From Gordonia hydrophobica NBRC 16057 (GTDB lineage: Bacteria; Actinomycetota; Actinomycetes; Mycobacteriales; Mycobacteriaceae): 64,000 nt of DNA. Shown piece after piece: positions 41,498-51,258 of the stretch (positions are counted from its first letter, which is position 1; every line of letters starts with the position of its first letter). The notes beneath the pieces are model-generated. The model saw only the letters and a list, made by a program, of their open reading frames with translations, had not been told where the DNA came from and searched no databases. The stretch is from assembly GCF_001592365.1 (NCBI RefSeq), contig NZ_BCWU01000002.1:431676-495675 (forward strand). Reading direction: 5' to 3'. The position numbers were made by a program, and so were the translations under genes.

Positions 41498-43131
41498 GCG
41501 CCGCGCTCGCCGTTGAACCGTGGGGCGGCGCCCTCGCAGGCACCGGGGTGATGGCACGGCACATCGTGCGTCGCGACCGTGTCCGCATGACGGTGTGGCT
41601 GGTGTCGATCCCCCTGTTCCTCGTCTACTTCATGTTCGCTCTCACCACGGTGTTCGACGCCGCGGCGCTGCAGGGCCGCGCCGCCGTGATGCGAACGCCC
41701 ACCGGCATCATCATGGGTGGGCCCGGCTTCGGGCTCGACCACTACACCGGGCCGGTGGCGGTCGCCAACGAGGGAACCGTCTACGTCGTCCTCGCGCTCA
41801 GTCTGATGAGCATCTTCCATGTGGTGCGCCACACGCGCGCCGACGAGGAGAGCGGGCTCGCCGAACTGGTCCGCGCCAGCGTCGTCGGTCGGCATGCCAC
41901 GGCGGTCGCGGCCCTGCTCACGCTGGCCGGTCATCTGCTGCTCATCGGTCTGGTCGCGGGACTGGCGATGTCGGCGGTATCTGCTCAGGCACCGCTCACC
42001 GATGCGCTCGCCATGACGCTCTCCTGCGCCGCCGTCGGTCTGGTCTTCGGCGCCGTCGCGCTGGTCGCGAGCCAGATCAGCGCGCACGGGCGGACCGCGA
42101 TCGGCATCTCCTTGGGGCTGTTCGGAGCCGCGTTCGTGGTCCAGGCCGCAGGCAACGTGCAGCGACTCGGCGGGTCGCCGCTCTCGTGGGTCTCGCCGAT
42201 CGCGTGGGCACAGCAGTCACGGGCGTTCGTCGACGTGCGCTGGTGGCCGCTGCTGCTGTCCGCGGTCGCGACCGTGATCGCGCTGGTCGTGGCCGCCCAG
42301 CTCTCGTCGCACCGCGATTTCGGCGCGGGTCTGATTCACGCGCGACCGGGGCGAGCCGCAGCGGTACCGGGGCTGCGTTCGCCGCTGGCGCTGGCGTGGC
42401 GGCAGCAGCGCGGCGCGCTGTGGTGGAGCACCGCCGGATTGGTGTTGATGTGGTTCGGCACGGGCACGCTGATGAGCACGATCGACGACATGGTCGGCGA
42501 CCTGGTCCACGACAACCCCGCCTTCGGCGAGCTGTTCGGGAGCGATCCGGCGATGTTCGCATCGGCGTTCATCGGCACCATGACGCTCTTCCTGGCCCTG
42601 TGCGCGGCGGCCTATGCGCTCGCGATGACACAGCGAGCGCGCGGCGAGGAGACCTCTGGGCGCCTGGACGTGGTGCTGGCGACGCCGGTCTCCCGCATCC
42701 GGTGGCTGGGATCGCAGATCGCGGTGGCGGCAGCGGGGACGGTCGTGCTGCTGCTGACCTCCCTGCTCGCGCTCTGGCTGGGCGCGACGGCGGTCGGCGT
42801 CACCGATCCCGGCGTCGGCGTCTACCTCGGCGAGCTGATCTCGTACCTCCCCGCCGTGCTGATCTTCCTCGGCCTCGCGGTGGCGCTGTACGGCTGGGCT
42901 CCGAGGGCGATCAAAGCCGCGTGGATTCTCCTCGCGTTCGCCTTCGTCGTCGGGATGTTCGGTCCGCTGTTGAACCTGCCGCGATGGGTCCAGGGCATCT
43001 CACCGCTGTACTGGACGCCCGCCGACGTCGGCGCCGTCGCCTGGCTCACCGTCGTGCTGCTCACCGCGGTCGCCGCCATGCTCGTCGGCGTCGGATGCGT
43101 CGGGATGCGCACGCGTGACATCAGCACCTGA
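41494..43131 (+). CDS. ABC-2 type exporter permease (polyketide/antibiotic exporter-like)
   Basis: 545 residues with two groups of six helices (about 30-280 and 310-540). The layout, with RQQRGALWWSTAGLVL starting the second half and RGEETSGRLDVVLATPVSR before a helix, matches the large exporter permeases of Actinobacteria annotated as polyketide-antibiotic exporters. With the ATPase upstream it completes a TetR-controlled efflux unit. Substrate unknown. Confidence 0.85.
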   Translation: MSAALAVEPWGGALAGTGVMARHIVRRDRVRMTVWLVSIPLFLVYFMFALTTVFDAAALQGRAAVMRTPTGIIMGGPGFGLDHYTGPVAVANEGTVYVVLALSLMSIFHVVRHTRADEESGLAELVRASVVGRHATAVAALLTLAGHLLLIGLVAGLAMSAVSAQAPLTDALAMTLSCAAVGLVFGAVALVASQISAHGRTAIGISLGLFGAAFVVQAAGNVQRLGGSPLSWVSPIAWAQQSRAFVDVRWWPLLLSAVATVIALVVAAQLSSHRDFGAGLIHARPGRAAAVPGLRSPLALAWRQQRGALWWSTAGLVLMWFGTGTLMSTIDDMVGDLVHDNPAFGELFGSDPAMFASAFIGTMTLFLALCAAAYALAMTQRARGEETSGRLDVVLATPVSRIRWLGSQIAVAAAGTVVLLLTSLLALWLGATAVGVTDPGVGVYLGELISYLPAVLIFLGLAVALYGWAPRAIKAAWILLAFAFVVGMFGPLLNLPRWVQGISPLYWTPADVGAVAWLTVVLLTAVAAMLVGVGCVGMRTRDIST

Positions 43132-43145
43132 CGTCGACCGGCGCG

Positions 43146-44036
43146 TCACAACCCGAACGGGACGCCCGTCAAGTCCTCCGACGCCGCCCACAGCTTCTCG
43201 GCGAGCGCGGTGTCCGACGCGCGGGCCGACCGCCCGGCGAGTGCCGGATGCCCGCGCAACTCGTTCATCTTGGACGGGCCGACGTACGATCCGCCCGGCA
43301 GATCCTGGCTCACCGCGAACAGCATCGGCCAGGCACCGGCTTCGGCGGACTGCGCGAGGATCTTGTTCCCGACCCGTCCGGCGGCGTCGAAGAGCGGATT
43401 CGCGGTGCGCGTCTGCAGATTGGTCGCCGCATAACCGGGGTGCGCCGCCAGCGACCGGACCGTGGACCCGGCCGCGGTGAGGCGGCGCTCCAACTCCAGC
43501 GAGAACAGCAGGTTCGCGAGCTTCGACTGGCCGTACGCGGCGGCGCGGTGGTAGTCGCGGCGTTCCCAGTTGAGATCGCTCAGCTCGATGGTTCCGCTGC
43601 GATGCAGGCTCGACGACATCGTCACCACCCGATCGCGCACATGCGGAAGCAGCAGGTTGGTGAGCGCGAAGTGCCCGAGGTGATTGGTGCCGAAGTGGGT
43701 CTCGAACCCGTCCTCGGTGTGGCCCTCCGGTACGTGCATCACGCCGGCGTTGTTGATGAGGACGTCGAGGTCGCCCGACCATTCCGCCGCGAACTCGCGG
43801 ACCGACGCCAGGTCGGCGAGATCGAGGCGGCGCACCTCGGTCTCACCGCGGATGGTCGACGCCGCTGCTGCGCCCCGCGTCGGTTCCCGCACCGCCAGCA
43901 CGACTTTCGCGCCGACCGCCGCGAGTCGCTGCGCCGCGACCAGCCCGAGCCCGCTGTTGGCGCCCGTCACGACGACCGTCTTGCCGTCGAAGGACGGTAG
44001 GTCGGCCGAGGTCCACGCCATCTCGTCAGTCGCCAT
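43146..44036 (-). CDS. SDR oxidoreductase (retinol-dehydrogenase/WWOX-like)
   Basis: 296 residues from ATG 44036. Motifs TGANSGLG, NNAGVM, TMSSSLHRSG and YGQSKLAN give the full catalytic set. The long C-terminus (SYVGPSKMNELRGHP) and overall pattern match mycobacterial NAD(P)-dependent SDRs of unknown substrate. Single-gene unit on the minus strand, convergent with the exporter permease. Confidence 0.85.
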   Translation of the reverse strand: MATDEMAWTSADLPSFDGKTVVVTGANSGLGLVAAQRLAAVGAKVVLAVREPTRGAAAASTIRGETEVRRLDLADLASVREFAAEWSGDLDVLINNAGVMHVPEGHTEDGFETHFGTNHLGHFALTNLLLPHVRDRVVTMSSSLHRSGTIELSDLNWERRDYHRAAAYGQSKLANLLFSLELERRLTAAGSTVRSLAAHPGYAATNLQTRTANPLFDAAGRVGNKILAQSAEAGAWPMLFAVSQDLPGGSYVGPSKMNELRGHPALAGRSARASDTALAEKLWAASEDLTGVPFGL

Positions 44037-44102
44037 GTTCTTCAGTCCTACCACCGGACCGGCCGCTGTGGAAGTGCTCCGCCCACCGTCGTGCAGGGCC
44101 GA

Positions 44103-44432
44103 TTACGCGGCGATCACCGACGCCATCGCCACGTACAGCGCCGTCCCGGCGAAGATGCTGAGGGTCATGCTGCCGCGCCAGAGCTGCAGACCGACGGTCA
44201 CCACGAGCGCCAGGACTGCCGGTCCGGCCGAGGCCGGCACGGTCGGTTCGGTCTCGCGCAGCGTGTACGCGGCCAGGATGAACATGATCCCCGCCGGCAT
44301 TCGGTCGCCCAGATAGGCCAACAGCCTGCTGTCCCGCAGCGGGGCGAGCATCGCGAACGGCAGTGCGCGCAGCCCCCAGGTGATCGACGCCGAGATCAGC
44401 ACGGCGACAAGGATGTAGCGCGGGTCAGTCAC
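44103..44432 (-). CDS. brnE: Branched-chain amino-acid exporter small subunit (AzlD/BrnE)
   Basis: 109 residues, four predicted helices, matching AzlD-family length. YILVAVLISASITWGLRALPF is typical, as is the GDRMPAGIMFILAAY block. In Corynebacterium BrnE and BrnF together export isoleucine, leucine, valine and methionine under Lrp. It overlaps the large-subunit gene by 8 bp, and lrp is divergent beyond that. Confidence 0.88.
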   Translation of the reverse strand: MTDPRYILVAVLISASITWGLRALPFAMLAPLRDSRLLAYLGDRMPAGIMFILAAYTLRETEPTVPASAGPAVLALVVTVGLQLWRGSMTLSIFAGTALYVAMASVIAA

Positions 44433-45153
44433 GGTTCCTCCGCTTCTGGACGAGGTACGAGCCGATGAGCGCGGCGATGAACAACGCCATCGCGATCAGC
44501 AGCATGTGCTGTTTGGAGACGAGCCCGGCGATCAGCGCGCATCCGAGCGCGAGAACGGGGATCGAGACGGAGCGGCGCACCTTGTACGCCTCGATGCCCA
44601 GCACCAGAAACAGTGCGGTGACGGCGAAGTCGAGGCCGACGACGCTCGGCGGGATCATCGTGCCCAGACCGGCGCCCGCGGCGACGCAGCCCACCCAGGC
44701 GGCGTGAAAGCTCGCCTGGATCGTGATGATCCGCGCCCGCGACCACGTCTGCGCTTCCGGCGTCGCGGTCAGCGCGTAGGCCTCGTCGGTCAGCGAGAAC
44801 GTGCTGTACGCCTTCCACCCCCGGCCACCCACCTGGTGCAACGGAAACGAGAGGGCGTAGAAGACGTGCCGGAAGTTCACCAGCAGGGTGCTGACCGCGA
44901 TCTGCGCGAACGGCGCTGCGGCGGCCAAGAGTCCGACGAGCAAGAACTCCATCGACCCCGCGAACACGACTGCCGCGAGAACCGGCCCCCACCACCAGGC
45001 GAGACCGGATTTCACCACCAGCACCCCGAGCGCGAGCCCCAGCGGAATCACCGCGGCGCACGCGGGAATCACCGTGCGCCATCCGGCGACGATCTCGTCG
45101 CGGGATGCCGAGGCGTCAACGACGTTCGTCTCGAGATCACGAGTGCTGGTCAT
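44425..45153 (-). CDS. brnF: Branched-chain amino-acid exporter large subunit (AzlC/BrnF)
   Basis: 242 residues, about seven helices. Conserved AzlC motifs are IPLGLALGVLVVKSGLAWWW, FAGSMEFLLVGLL and LLVNFRHVFYALSFPL, followed by TDEAYAL. The arrangement brnF-brnE with divergent lrp is the same as in Corynebacterium glutamicum, where Lrp activates export when branched-chain amino acids accumulate. The 63-bp gap to lrp probably holds the Lrp-controlled promoter. Confidence 0.9.
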   Translation of the reverse strand: MTSTRDLETNVVDASASRDEIVAGWRTVIPACAAVIPLGLALGVLVVKSGLAWWWGPVLAAVVFAGSMEFLLVGLLAAAAPFAQIAVSTLLVNFRHVFYALSFPLHQVGGRGWKAYSTFSLTDEAYALTATPEAQTWSRARIITIQASFHAAWVGCVAAGAGLGTMIPPSVVGLDFAVTALFLVLGIEAYKVRRSVSIPVLALGCALIAGLVSKQHMLLIAMALFIAALIGSYLVQKRRNRD

Positions 45154-45204
45154 GCAGCAATTTTAGAAAAGATTCGCCGCGATCGGATTGCTAAATCCCC
45201 TTGG

Positions 45205-45216
45205 TAACCTTCGTCT
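45205..45216 (+). promoter_or_regulatory. Candidate -10 (TAACCT) of a leaderless lrp transcript
   Basis: TAACCT at 45205-45210 lies six bases before the lrp ATG at 45217, with no ribosome-binding site between. Confidence 0.4.
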
Positions 45217-45669
45217 ATGCGCAATAAACCCACGATTGATGATCTTGATCGAGCAATCATTGCCGAACTGGAATTGGACGGCCGATTGAGCAACACCGAA
45301 CTCGCTCGCCGCGTCGGACTGACGCCCGCACCGTGCCTGCGACGCGTGCAGCGATTGGAGCGCGACGGCGTCATCCTCGGCTACCGCGCGATCGTCGACC
45401 CGAAGAACGGCGGCCGCGGGTTCGAGGTCATCGTCGCCATCGACATCGCGGTCAACGACGGTGAGACCATCCAGGACTTCGAGACGGCCGCGGCCGCCGT
45501 TCCCGAAGTCACCGAGATGCGCCGCATGTTCGGCCAACCCGACTACTACTTGCGCGTGCAGGTCGCCGATCCGGAGGCGTACGAGGCGCTCGCCGTCGGG
45601 GTGCTGTCGCGCCTGCCCGCCGTGAACCGACTGCTGTCGCATCAGACGATGCGGCTGGTGAAGGGCTGA
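45217..45669 (+). CDS. lrp: Lrp/AsnC-family regulator of BrnFE
   Basis: 150 residues. N-terminal HTH (DLDRAIIAELELDGRLSN, TELARRVGLTPAPCLRRVQR) and a C-terminal RAM ligand-binding domain (about 70-145, with TEMRRMFGQPDYYLRVQV). Divergent from brnFE, as in Corynebacterium, where the protein senses branched-chain amino acids and methionine and activates brnFE. Confidence 0.9.
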   Translation: MRNKPTIDDLDRAIIAELELDGRLSNTELARRVGLTPAPCLRRVQRLERDGVILGYRAIVDPKNGGRGFEVIVAIDIAVNDGETIQDFETAAAAVPEVTEMRRMFGQPDYYLRVQVADPEAYEALAVGVLSRLPAVNRLLSHQTMRLVKG

Positions 45670-45788
45670 CAGTTCGCTCAGCGGCATCGTGACAGCGATC
45701 CGGGCCTTGTATCCAGTGTGATCGCAATGGTTGTTCCAGGTCGACGACCCGCGCAGACTCACACCATGATCGAGCAGAAGACCCGCAG

Positions 45789-46238
45789 ATGACTGCCGCA
45801 CCGTCACTTCGCATCGCCATCGAATACCCCGACGGCCCCGACTCGGCCCGGTGGGTCGAACTCACCGAGGACGGCAGCCGGCGCCCCGAGCGGTTCCGCG
45901 CCGCCACCCTGCTCGCCGCGCAGAAGCGCACCGCGGGCGCCGCAGGCGATGCCTTCGTCGACCTCGACGTCCTGGTCGCCGCCAGCGTCAGCGAGGCGTA
46001 CGACCGCTACCGCGAGGTCCGCCCCGGATGGCGTCCCGGTGCGCCGGTGCCGAGCCTCGTTCATCCCGGCACGGTCGACACCCTCGCGGGACTACTGGCC
46101 GACATCGCGGTCACCGGCGTGGCCGACGGCGTCACCCTGACCTCACGCGATGCCGAGCAGTTGCTCGACCTCGTCTACGGCGACCTCGCCGAACGCCTCG
46201 TCGCCCACGGCGCCGACGTCCGCTTCCGTCCGCGGTAG
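45789..46238 (+). CDS. Hypothetical protein
   Basis: 149 residues with an AGAAG-type site near the ATG. The protein is soluble, acidic and Ala/Asp-rich with no signal peptide or membrane helix and no motif I recognise. The codon use and lack of stops fit a real gene; other frames on either strand have nothing better. It lies between lrp and a SulP transporter in the same direction but with gaps of over 100 bp on both sides. No function assigned. Confidence 0.6.
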   Translation: MTAAPSLRIAIEYPDGPDSARWVELTEDGSRRPERFRAATLLAAQKRTAGAAGDAFVDLDVLVAASVSEAYDRYREVRPGWRPGAPVPSLVHPGTVDTLAGLLADIAVTGVADGVTLTSRDAEQLLDLVYGDLAERLVAHGADVRFRPR

Positions 46239-46352
46239 CCACTCCGACCTCGTCGCCCGCTCGACGGAGGCCACGGCTGCGGTGCGGGTACCGATAGGGT
46301 TAGTCGGATTCTTGACCACCGACGTCACCGTCGCGCATTCCGCTGGAGGAGC

Positions 46353-47858
46353 ATGAGCGCCCGCACGCCCGAGGCCGACCGCTATCGGTCGAACCCCACC
46401 GTCCTGGACGCGCTTCGGTCGCCGCAACTGTTGACCAAAGAAGTCCTGGCCGGCATGGTCGTCGGACTCGCCCTGATCCCCGAGGCCATCGCCTTCGCCA
46501 TCGCCGCGGGCGTACCCGCCGAAGTGGGACTGTTCTCGTCGATCGTCATGGCGATCTCGATCTCGTTCCTCGGTGGCCGACCCGCGATGATCACCGCGGC
46601 CACGGCCGCCGTCGCACTGGTGATCCGCCCGGTCGCCGACCAGTACGGGCTCGATTACCTGATCGCCACCGTCATCCTCGCCGGCGTCTTCCAGATCGTT
46701 CTCGGCCTGGTCGGCGTCGCCAAGCTCATGCGGTTCATTCCGCGCAGCGTGATGGTGGGCTTCGTCAACGCCCTGGCCATCCTCATCGCGATCGCCCAGC
46801 TCGAGCACTTCGAGGGCGCGTCGTGGCTGATCTACCCGATGATCGTCGTCAGTCTGCTGATCCTGTGGCTGTTTCCGAAGATCACCACCGCGGTGCCCGC
46901 GCCGATGATCGTGGTGATCGTGATGACGCTGGCGGTGTGGCTGCTGAACCTCGACGTCAAGAGCGTGTCGGACACCAGCGAGGGCGGGCTGCCGGGCGGT
47001 CCCCCGATGCCCTTCTTCCCCGACGTTCCCTTCACCGTCGAGACGTTCACGATCATCGCGCCGTACGCGCTCGGCATGGCGGCGGTCGGCCTGATGGAAT
47101 CGCTGATGACCGCCAAGCTGGTCGACGAGATCACCGACACCCACTCTCACAAGACCCGCGAGTCGATCGGTCAGGGCGGCGCGAACATCCTCTCCGGACT
47201 GTTCGGCGGCATGGGCGGCTGCGCGATGATCGGTCAGACGATGATCAACGTGCGCGCGTCCGGCGCCCGCACCCGCGTGTCGACGTTCGCCGCAGGCGTG
47301 TTCCTCCTCATTCTGGTGTGGTTCCTCGGGCCGATCATGAACCTGATCCCGATCGGCGCACTGGTGGCGATCATGTTCATGGTCGCGTTCTTGACGTTCG
47401 ACTGGCACTCGGTGGCGCCGTCGACGTTGAAGCGGATGCCGCGCAGCGAGACCGTGGTGATGGTGGTGACCGTGGTCCCGGTGCTGATCACCCACAATCT
47501 CTCCATCGGCGTGGTGATCGGCGTCTTCACCGCGGCCATCCTGTTCGTGCGCCGCGTCGCGCACTTCACGTCCGTCACCCGGACCGTCAGCAGTGACGGG
47601 ACCGCGGCGCACTATGCGGTCGACGGTGAGCTCTTCTTCGCGTCGTCGAACGACCTCACCACGCAGTTCGACTACGCCGACGACCCGGATGTCGTCGTCA
47701 TCGATCTGTCGCGGTCGCACGTGTGGGACGCGTCGACCGTCGCGGCGCTCGACGGCATCGAGCAGAAGTACCGCCAGCACGGCGCGGCCGTCAGCATCGT
47801 CGGGTTGAACGAGGCCAGCGGAGCGTTCCACCGGCGGCTCACCGGCGAACTGCCCTAA
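46353..47858 (+). CDS. SulP-family inorganic anion transporter with STAS domain
   Basis: 501 residues. About 10-12 helices (40-395) include the SulP signature region [20 protein letters not shown], then a C-terminal STAS domain (about 410-500) with [21 protein letters not shown]. SulP carriers move sulfate, bicarbonate or other anions; the substrate here is open. GGAGGAG sits before the ATG. It is convergent with the aldo/keto reductase gene, only 3 bp away. Confidence 0.9.
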   Translation: MSARTPEADRYRSNPTVLDALRSPQLLTKEVLAGMVVGLALIPEAIAFAIAAGVPAEVGLFSSIVMAISISFLGGRPAMITAATAAVALVIRPVADQYGLDYLIATVILAGVFQIVLGLVGVAKLMRFIPRSVMVGFVNALAILIAIAQLEHFEGASWLIYPMIVVSLLILWLFPKITTAVPAPMIVVIVMTLAVWLLNLDVKSVSDTSEGGLPGGPPMPFFPDVPFTVETFTIIAPYALGMAAVGLMESLMTAKLVDEITDTHSHKTRESIGQGGANILSGLFGGMGGCAMIGQTMINVRASGARTRVSTFAAGVFLLILVWFLGPIMNLIPIGALVAIMFMVAFLTFDWHSVAPSTLKRMPRSETVVMVVTVVPVLITHNLSIGVVIGVFTAAILFVRRVAHFTSVTRTVSSDGTAAHYAVDGELFFASSNDLTTQFDYADDPDVVVIDLSRSHVWDASTVAALDGIEQKYRQHGAAVSIVGLNEASGAFHRRLTGELP

Positions 47859-47861
47859 GAC

Positions 47862-48815
47862 CTACGGGAGAGTGTGTCCCGCCGCTGTCAGCAGGCCGTA
47901 CCACTCGGCGCGGGTCAACGGAAGGTCCGATCCCGCGCAGGCGTCGGCCACCCGCTGCGGGTTCGTGGTCCCGAGCACCACCTGCATGCCCGCGGGGTGG
48001 CGGGTGATCCACGCGGTGGCGACCGCGGTCGGCGTGACGTCGTACTGGGCGGCGAGCCGGTCGAGTTCCGCGTTCAGCTCGGGATACTCCGGCGCGCCGA
48101 AGATGATTCCGGCGGAGAGTCCCTTCTGGAACGGCGACCATGCCTGCAGCGTCATGTCGTGCGTGCGGGCGTAGTCGACGATGCCGCCGCCGTCGCGCGT
48201 CACGGAGTCGTCGACGCCGACCATGTTCGACGCCAGCCCCTGCGTCAGGATGGTCGCGTGCGTCAGCGACAGCTGCACCTGGTTGACGACGATCGGCTGC
48301 GTCACCGCGGTCTTCAGCAGGTCGATCTGTCGGGGAGTGTGGTTGGAGACGCCGAACGCTCGGACCTTGCCCGCCTGCGCCAATTCGTCGAATGCGCGGG
48401 CCACTTCCTCGGGCTCCACCAGAGCATCGGGCCGATGCAGCAGCAAGACGTCGAGGTAGTCGGTGCCGAGAGCGCGCAACGACCCCTCCGCCGACGCCAC
48501 GATGTGCTCGTACGACTGGTTGTAATGGAACGGGTCGGGGATGATGCCGCACTTGGTCTGCAGCGTCACTTCTGCGCGCTCCGAGCTGCTGAGCTGCAGC
48601 GCCTCGTGGAAACGGCGTTCGCAGTGGTGAACTCCGCCGCCGGGATGGTTGAACCCGTACAGGTCCGCGTGGTCGAAGAAGTCGATCCCGGACTCCCGGA
48701 TCGCCTGGTAGAGGCCGCGGATCTCGTCGTCGTCCTTGTCGGCGATGCGCATCATCCCGGCGACGATGTTGGGCGCCGCGATCCCCGTGGTCCCGAAGGG
48801 CACCGTCTTCACCAT
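47862..48815 (-). CDS. Aldo/keto reductase (YdhF-like)
   Basis: 317 residues from ATG 48815, with GAGAGG at 9 bp. NADPH-dependent TIM-barrel reductase: the catalytic Asp and Tyr are in FFDHADLYGF, Lys in TLQTKCGI, His in LLLHRPDALV, and the C-terminal cofactor block is VVLGTTNPQRV. The order of motifs and short length fit the YdhF branch. Substrate unknown. Confidence 0.88.
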   Translation of the reverse strand: MVKTVPFGTTGIAAPNIVAGMMRIADKDDDEIRGLYQAIRESGIDFFDHADLYGFNHPGGGVHHCERRFHEALQLSSSERAEVTLQTKCGIIPDPFHYNQSYEHIVASAEGSLRALGTDYLDVLLLHRPDALVEPEEVARAFDELAQAGKVRAFGVSNHTPRQIDLLKTAVTQPIVVNQVQLSLTHATILTQGLASNMVGVDDSVTRDGGGIVDYARTHDMTLQAWSPFQKGLSAGIIFGAPEYPELNAELDRLAAQYDVTPTAVATAWITRHPAGMQVVLGTTNPQRVADACAGSDLPLTRAEWYGLLTAAGHTLP

Positions 48816-48913
48816 GGCCGTCGTCCTCTCGTCGTGCTCACCCGACAAGATCTACCCGACGGACGGGGACTCGTCACGGCCCGGGGCGCACACACGCAGC
48901 AGACCTCGCACGA

Positions 48914-49525
48914 TCAGGTCTCGATCAGGACGTCCGCGAGTGCGACGTCGACGACGCGTCGTGCGAACTCCGGCGTCAGCTGCCCGTCGAGGTGGGGCAT
49001 CAGCATCCGGAAGTAGCAGGGTCCCCAGATCACGTCGAGGATCAGCCCGGAGTCGGCGTCCTCCCGAATCTCGCCGCGCGCCTTCGCGCCGTCGACGAGT
49101 GCCAGCGCCGCGCGCCGACGGGGACCGAAGTAGTGGTGGTCGAACTGGGCGGCGAGGTCGGCGTCGATCTGTGCGATGCCGATCAACTGTGCAAGCACCG
49201 TGCCTTCCGGTTCACGGGCAGCCAGATTCACGAGCCACTCGATCAGGGCGATGAGGTCGGCGCGGATGTCGCCGGTGTCGTAGTCCGCGATCTCGTCGCC
49301 GACGGCGTGGACGAACCCGTCCAGCGCCAGCGCGCCGCGCGACCGCCAGTACTTGAACACCGTCGCCGAACTGACGCCGGACGCGGTGATCACCTTGTTG
49401 ATCGTGAAGCCCTGCACTCCGTCCCGGAGCAGCACGTCGGCAGCTGCGGCGACCACATCGGCGCGGACCTCCGCAAACGGACGTCGACCGCGACCGCGAC
49501 GCGATGGCTGTGTTGTCGAACTCAC
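48914..49525 (-). CDS. TetR-family regulator of the FUSC gene
   Basis: 203 residues from GTG 49525, with AGGGAG at 9 bp. HTH at about 38-58 (INKVITASGVSSATVFKYW), followed by the TetR ligand domain (TetR_C_11-like pattern with GPRRRAALALVDGAKARGEI). It is divergent from the FUSC transporter gene, across 84 bp that contain a 25-bp palindrome, so autoregulation and control of the exporter are likely. Confidence 0.87.
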   Translation of the reverse strand: MSSTTQPSRRGRGRRPFAEVRADVVAAAADVLLRDGVQGFTINKVITASGVSSATVFKYWRSRGALALDGFVHAVGDEIADYDTGDIRADLIALIEWLVNLAAREPEGTVLAQLIGIAQIDADLAAQFDHHYFGPRRRAALALVDGAKARGEIREDADSGLILDVIWGPCYFRMLMPHLDGQLTPEFARRVVDVALADVLIET

Positions 49526-49572
49526 GACGCCGGGCTCCCTCGATCGATGTGGACTCAGCGTAACCGGCCGTA

Positions 49573-49597
49573 TTATATGAAGTAGTAATTCATTTAA
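49573..49597. promoter_or_regulatory. TetR operator candidate between tetR and FUSC gene
   Basis: TTATATGAA and TTCATTTAA (8 of 9 paired) flank a 7-bp spacer GTAGTAA. It is the only strong palindrome in this divergent promoter. Confidence 0.65.
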
Positions 49598-49609
49598 TGC
49601 GGGAGCCCC

Positions 49610-51208
49610 ATGACGTCTGTCCATCCGAGTAAGCGCGCCGCTCTGGCGGTGTGGGACTTCTTCGCTCCCCGCCACACTCCGGGCACGTTGACGCCGGCCG
49701 CACGATCGGCCGCGATCTCGGTGATCGTCGTCCTGGCCTGCTGCCTCATCTTCACGCCGCAGCTCGGCCTGATCGGCATGCTCGGCGGGCTCACCACCTA
49801 CTGGGAGAACGGTCGACCGCTGTGGGCACGACTGCGCCACGGAGTGATCGTCACCGCAGGTCTGGTGGCAACGATGTCCGTCGGCGTTCTGGTCGCAGCC
49901 CACCGCTGGGCGATCGTCCCCGCGAGCATCGGGATCATCCTCGTCTCCGGCATGATCTACTTCGTCTTCATGCTCACCCGCGGTCCCAGCCCGGTGATGC
50001 TGTTCTACGCAGGCGTCGTGGGGAGCTTCTTCGGCGCCCACCCGAGTCTGGGATGGAAGCTGGTGGGAGTCACCGCTTTCGCCTCCACTCTTGCCACACT
50101 GCTCATGGCGATTCCAGCGATGTTTCCGCGGCGCGGACCCGAGCACCGTGCCATCATCACGGCAGACAAGGCTGTCGCGGCATACGGTCGCACCCTCAGC
50201 GACGACCCCGCTGCCGCACGCACCGCCCGAGACCTCGCCACCGACGCGGTGAACACCGCTGGGCTCACCCTGCGGTCGGCCTGGCCTGCCGATCACGGCG
50301 ATCACTTCCATCGTCTTCACGACGACCTCACCTCGATCACCGATCAGTGGCGCCGCACCGTCGCCCGTCATGCGGGGACCGCCCCCGACCCGTCGGCCGA
50401 CACCCGTGAGCCGATCACGGACGTCTTCCGGCGCCCGCCGGTGCGCTACCTCGTGCGCCGAGCGTTCAACCGGCATTCCATCGAGTGGTTCACCACATGG
50501 CGGATGGCGTTGGCCGCAGGCATCGCGGGCATCGTCAGCGAACTCTGCGGTATCGGTCACCCGTACTGGGCCATCATCACCGGAACCATCATCATCAATC
50601 AGTGGATGGACCGACGCACCTCAACCCGACGCGCCGCGCACCGCACCGTGGGAACGCTGCTGGGCGTCGGCGTCGTCGGTCTCGTCGCACTGCTGGACCC
50701 CACACCGTGGGGCGGAGTCGCCGTCGTCATCGCATGCCTCATCGGGCAGTTCCTTGCGTTTCAGCTCAACTACGCGCTCGCGCTGGTCTTCATCACGCCG
50801 ATGGCGCTCATCGCCATCGAGACCAGCGACGGCGGCGCCATCTCGTACGGTCAGTTGGTCTCCGACCGCTTCCTCGACACCATCATCGGCGCGCTGGCAG
50901 CGCTGGCCGTGACCTATGCGACCAGCTACTGGTTCCCGCGGCGCATCATCCGAGACCAGTCGGCCCGAGCCAACGCCGCCATCGCTCGGGTTCACTCAGC
51001 TCGGGCTCAGGCAGCTCGGGTTGGCGCCGCCCACGGCACCCCAGACCGGACCGGCCTTGCGGAGGACGCTCTCGTGGAGCTGCAGTACGAGCTCACCCGC
51101 CACATGAATGTTCTCGAGAAGGCCGTCGCCGACGACCCGCGACTAGCGGGTCTCGCCCCGGCCGAGCATCGGACGACCGACCGGGGATATGCCGCCCTCA
51201 TCGGCTGA
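49610..51208 (+). CDS. FUSC-family (fusaric acid resistance/aromatic acid exporter-like) membrane protein
   Basis: 532 residues. Two hydrophobic blocks (about 30-175 and 300-445) each with five to six helices, separated by a cytoplasmic domain, as in FUSC/YccS/AaeB proteins. The second block has WRMALAAGIAGIVSELCGIG and YWAIITGTIIINQWMDRRTS, a family hallmark. Such proteins relieve aromatic acid stress by export. It lies beside two aromatic degradation operons, which fits this role. GGGAG precedes the ATG. Confidence 0.83.
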   Translation: MTSVHPSKRAALAVWDFFAPRHTPGTLTPAARSAAISVIVVLACCLIFTPQLGLIGMLGGLTTYWENGRPLWARLRHGVIVTAGLVATMSVGVLVAAHRWAIVPASIGIILVSGMIYFVFMLTRGPSPVMLFYAGVVGSFFGAHPSLGWKLVGVTAFASTLATLLMAIPAMFPRRGPEHRAIITADKAVAAYGRTLSDDPAAARTARDLATDAVNTAGLTLRSAWPADHGDHFHRLHDDLTSITDQWRRTVARHAGTAPDPSADTREPITDVFRRPPVRYLVRRAFNRHSIEWFTTWRMALAAGIAGIVSELCGIGHPYWAIITGTIIINQWMDRRTSTRRAAHRTVGTLLGVGVVGLVALLDPTPWGGVAVVIACLIGQFLAFQLNYALALVFITPMALIAIETSDGGAISYGQLVSDRFLDTIIGALAALAVTYATSYWFPRRIIRDQSARANAAIARVHSARAQAARVGAAHGTPDRTGLAEDALVELQYELTRHMNVLEKAVADDPRLAGLAPAEHRTTDRGYAALIG

Positions 51209-51258
51209 CAGGACTGGGCCCGGCGGGCGGTGCACTGACACAAACGGAGCGGCCGACC

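Noticed and set aside
48914..50560. 548-codon form of the TetR gene product
   Set aside because: The extra N-terminal 345 codons are antisense to the FUSC gene; the TetR domain begins right after GTG 49525.
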